Of a stretch of DNA of 64,000 nucleotides, positions 60,988 to 64,000 are shown one piece after another (within the stretch, counting starts at the first letter, position 1; every line of letters starts with the position of its first letter). Origin of the DNA: Microbacterium sp. NIBRBAC000506063. GTDB taxonomy: Bacteria; Actinomycetota; Actinomycetes; Actinomycetales; Microbacteriaceae. The notes beneath the pieces were generated by a model, which was given only the letters and a program-made list of their open reading frames with translations, was not told the origin of the DNA and ran no database searches. The stretch spans positions 1,116,001-1,180,000 of the forward strand of contig NZ_CP072876.1 of NCBI RefSeq assembly GCF_017968845.1, in the 5' to 3' direction. Position numbers and translations under genes: made by a program.

Positions 60988-61321
60988 CCTACGTGATCGC
61001 ATCCCCTGTGTCGACGTGACCGACCAGGCCTGCGTCGAGGAGTGCCCTGTGGATTGCATCTATGAGGGCGACCGAAAGATGTACATCAATCCGACGGAGT
61101 GCATTGACTGCGGCGCCTGCGAGTCCGTGTGCCCGGTCGATGCGATCACTGCGGATCGCCGCACTCCTCCAGAGCGGATGGAGCATCTGCACGACAACCG
61201 CGCATTCTTCGAGACCATTCTTCCGGGACGTTCCGTCCCGATCGGCAATCCAGGCGGCGCTGCCGTCCTGGGTCGCGTCGGTGTCGACACGCCCCTTGTG
61301 TCGGCACTTGAAGAGTCTTGA
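60984..61321 (+). CDS. 7Fe-type ferredoxin, one frameshift
   Basis: It starts GTG 60984 (MTYVIASP). One C missing near 61004 hides the first cysteine. Restored, the first cluster has the C-x7-C-x3-C-P spacing ending QACVEECPVDCIYEG, and the second has CIDCGACESVCPVDAI. This pattern fits a [3Fe-4S][4Fe-4S] ferredoxin of about 113 residues. It sits between its reductase and the P450, so it is the electron carrier for that enzyme. Confidence 0.87.
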
Positions 61322-61348
61322 ACCGCGCCGAGGGGAGAGGATATGACG

Positions 61349-62610
61349 ATGAGAAGAGTTCTGCCGAGCGTTCTTTCGACCGCGAACACGGAACCGTTCT
61401 CCTATTTCGATGAGCTTCGGGAGTCGGACCCCGTCCACTGGGACGAGGGTATGAAGGCGTGGGTGGTCTCGGACTTCGAGCTGGCCAAGGACGTGATGCG
61501 TCGAGACAAGAAGGACTTCCGGCATCCATTCGCCGATATGAAGACCGAGGCGATGATCGCCATCGAAGGCGGTCCGCGTGCGCGAAACTTCCAGCACGGT
61601 GAGACGCATCTGGGGATGCATCGCTGGATCCTCAGCCAGTTCCATCCTCGGATCGTGGACGCGTGGCGCTCGACGATCATCCGTCCCGTGACCGACCGGC
61701 TCATTGGCCGCTTCGCGGATGACGGCCACGCCGACCTCATGAAGCAGCTGGCGGATCCCCTGCCCATCAGGATCATGGCCGCGGTGATGGATCTGCCGTG
61801 GGAGGACGACGACTGGATCAACCGCTGCAAGCACCTGATGGACGCCAAGCTGGAGTATCTGCAGCACCAGGGCCAACAGGAAGACCCCAGCTCGCGCAGC
61901 GCACGATCAATGCGATGGCGGAGCTCGACGACATGCTTCGCCCTTTCGTCGATGCCAGACGGCACTCCGACGCACCGGACTTCATCAGCGAGACGTGGCG
62001 CAGCGGCTCGACCCTGCTGGAGGACTGGGGTGAGCGCGACACCCTCGGAATGGTGACGGGGATGTTCTTCGCCGGCAGCGACACCACGATGCACACCCTC
62101 TCCAACGCGTTCGTGCTGCTCCTCACCAATGACGAGCTCATACAGCGGGTGCGAACCGGTGGCGATGACACGATCGAGCGTTTCGCCGAGGAGGCGCTGC
62201 GCCTGCACGGCGCCGTCCAGTTCCGCCTCCGCAAGGTGAATCACGACACCGAGATCGGTGGTGTGCACATCGGAAAGGACGAAACCGTCATGAACCTTCA
62301 TGCGGCCGCTAACCGCGACCCGGGTCAGTTCGCTCACCCGGGGAGTGTGGTCCTCGACCGGCAGTCGCCGAAGCGGCCGCAGGATCATCTCGCGTTCAGC
62401 TTCGGTCCTCGTTCCTGTGCCGGCGCGGCATTGGCGCGCGCAGAGGTGCAGGAGACGGTTCGCGCCGTGCTCGAGTGGTTCCCTGACATCGCGCTGGCCG
62501 ACACCGCAGAACCGATCGGCCCGTACACCGGATACGCGCTCAGGTCGTACTCGCGGGTGGAGACCACGTTCACGGCGCAGCACGAGCGCGGGGCCGGACT
62601 CGCCTCCTAA
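61349..62610 (+). CDS. Cytochrome P450, one frameshift
   Basis: About 421 residues. The I-helix is GMFFAGSDTTMHTLSNAF, the ExxR motif is in AEEALRLHGAVQFRLRK, and the haem loop is FSFGPRSCAGAALARAE with the thiolate cysteine at 62416-62418. One missing C near 61888 joins QEDP to QLAQRTINAMAELDDML. ATG 61349 is well spaced from GGAGAGG; ATG 61343 is also in frame. It is soluble and class I, fed by the adjacent reductase and ferredoxin. It most likely hydroxylates the primary substrate of the island. Confidence 0.88.
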
Positions 62611-62675
62611 CGGTCGTGAGGGTCCCGGCGATCACTGCCGTTGGGCGTTGCCGCCTTGAGGAGAACGCGCTACCC

Positions 62676-62693
62676 TTATCATGGTTAGCATAA
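62676..62693. promoter_or_regulatory. AT-rich operator-like site before the UGSC-family gene
   Basis: TTATCATGGTTAGCATAA, 29 bases before ATG 62722, is an imperfect palindrome with TTAT/ATAA ends. It shares TTATCAT with 37473 and is the only AT-rich patch in this gap. Confidence 0.45.
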
Positions 62694-62721
62694 AACGCTT
62701 GCAACGACGTGAGGAATGAGT

Positions 62722-64000
62722 ATGTCAGAGCCCGTCTTCCAGACGGTCTGGCCAGAAGCGCCAGCGGTCGACAATTCGATGAGCGGACTGCGCAACATCG
62801 ATTCGCTGCAGGGGTCACGCATCGCATTCATCTGGGACGACTTGTTCCGGGGCCAAGACATGTTCAGCGAGTTCGAACGCGAAGCCGAACGCCGGGGAAA
62901 GTCGTTTACCGCGATCCCCTGGGAGATCTTCGGCGACATCCATGGGCACACAGACGAGCACGACGTGCTCGAAAGGCTTCCCCGTCTCCTCGCGGAACAT
63001 GAGGTGGATGCTGCGGTGATCGGTGTCGGCGCCTGCGGCAGCTGCACGCCCGCGGTGATGCGCGCGGCGGAGGCCGTGGAGGCGGCGGGGTTCCCTCATT
63101 GGCGCTGATCTCGAGCGGATTCGTCCGGCAGGCCAGGTCGATCGGTCGCTCGCTCGGAATCGAGCACGTCTGGATCGCCGAGTATCCCGGAGTGATCCCG
63201 AACGACCCGGAGGACGTGTTCCGGCAGAAGACCCGCGACGCAGTCGTTCCGAGCCTGTTCGAGGGATTCGACCGGCTCGAGACCGGGTTCCGGATCGATG
63301 ATTCGACGGTCGCCGCGGAGCCGAGACCCCGGGAGACCGTCTTCAGCGGCACGCTCGACGAGGTCCAGGACTTCTATGACGAGCGCCTCTGGAGCGATGG
63401 GCTTCCCGTCGTACCGCCGACGATCGAGCGCGTCGACGCCTTCATGAGGTTCACCGATCGCTCCGCGGATGAGGTCATCGGCGTGCTCCTGCCGGCGAGT
63501 CGGCAGGCAACCGTGTGGTCCGTGGCGGTCAACGGTGTGCTGGCTGGGTGCCGACCTGAGTACATGCCTATTCTGCTGGCCATAGCCGAGGTGCTCTGCG
63601 ATCCGCAGTGGCGCATCGAGGATGCGGGATGCACGCCGGGCTGGGAACCCTCGTTGTCGTCAGCGGACCACTGGTGAAGACACTCGACTTCAACTACGAG
63701 GGCGGCATGATGCGTGTCGGTCGGCGAGCGAACTCGTCGGTCGGACGTTTCGTCCGCCTCTACATGAGGAACGTCGCCGGCCTTCGCACCGAGCCGGGGG
63801 TGACCGACAAGGCGGCGATCGGCCGGACGTTCAACGTGGCTCTTGCCGAGAACGACGATCTCACGATCGAGGTCGGCTGGAACCCCGACCGCGTTGACGC
63901 CGGATTCGCGTTGGAGGACACGGTCGTATCGGTGCAGAGCGTGGTAGGTATCAGCGGCCCGGCCTACTCGGGGGAGCGCCCGAAGAGCAGCTGGCCGTCC
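62722..64000 (+). CDS. UGSC-family protein, partial at the window end, two frameshifts
   Basis: The N-terminal domain has FIWDDLFRGQDMFSEFER, then GVGACGSCTPAVMRAAEAVE. This is the UGSC motif with cysteine (TGC) in place of selenocysteine. After a break in the G run near 63087 it continues VPSLALISSGFVRQARSIGR and AEYPGVIPND. A second segment (DERLWSDGLPVVPPTIERVD, later GWNPDRVDAGFALEDTV) continues past 64000 after another break near 63647. The family is thought to be redox-active but has no settled reaction. GAGG before ATG 62722 decides the start over ATG 62716. Confidence 0.72.

Noticed and set aside
62722..64000. Selenocysteine codon in the UGSC motif
   Set aside because: The codon at the U position is TGC (cysteine), not TGA, and no SECIS-like hairpin is needed.

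Overview
The window looks like a chromosome segment from a high-GC actinobacterium, most likely Microbacteriaceae and probably Microbacterium. This is inferred from the GC-rich codon use, the order cca ... rpsF-ssb-rpsR-rplI ... dnaB, LSETG/LAATG sortase-type C-termini, chaplin-like repeats, and an actinobacterial DnaB carrying a class 3-type intein. No rRNA, tRNA or CRISPR array was found.

Reading caution: about fifty otherwise well-conserved reading frames are broken, and every break is explained by one missing base, nearly always inside a run of C or G (5 to 4, 6 to 5 or 4 to 3). Essential genes (rplI, dnaB, cca) are affected as well as accessory ones. I treat this as a sequence-quality artefact. 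Such genes are given as single CDS spans, with the break noted.

Layout. (1) 1-2.2 kb: the tail of a luciferase-like oxidoreductase, a DUF1254/DUF1214 protein, a GAP-family membrane protein, and gene fragments. (2) 2.4-24.2 kb: core-like backbone with an LRR protein, cca, sortase-anchored surface protein, GAF regulator with aldehyde dehydrogenase and DUF779 protein, a phosphonate-type ABC operon with a phosphatase and TetR regulator, the rpsF-ssb-rpsR-rplI cluster, two secreted repeat proteins, a cluster of DnaA boxes, and dnaB split by a LAGLIDADG intein with the W-C-T signature of class 3. (3) 24.3-37.2 kb: accessory region with a 1216-residue YobI/KAP-like membrane P-loop NTPase and a convergent winged-helix regulator, then a Tn7-like transposition operon (tnsA, small ORF, tnsB, tnsC, long tniQ), an orphan MbcA/ParS-like antitoxin-domain gene, a metallophosphoesterase and an unknown gene. 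(4) 37.5-64 kb: a large catabolic island.

The catabolic island encodes thiolase, a metallo-hydrolase, an MFS transporter, two CaiB-type CoA transferases, a fumarylacetoacetate-hydrolase-family enzyme, two acyl-CoA dehydrogenases, a MaoC hydratase, a Cat1-type CoA transferase, a luciferase-like monooxygenase, CMD, cupin, HtaA-domain and SnoaL-like proteins, a TPP enzyme, an iron/phosphonate-type ABC importer, an NAD-dependent dehydrogenase, a complete P450-ferredoxin-ferredoxin reductase set and a UGSC-family protein. Together they fit uptake of an unidentified compound, P450 hydroxylation, CoA activation and beta-oxidation-like breakdown. A GntR-family repressor sits in the middle, and AT-rich operator-like islands precede most of the transcription units.
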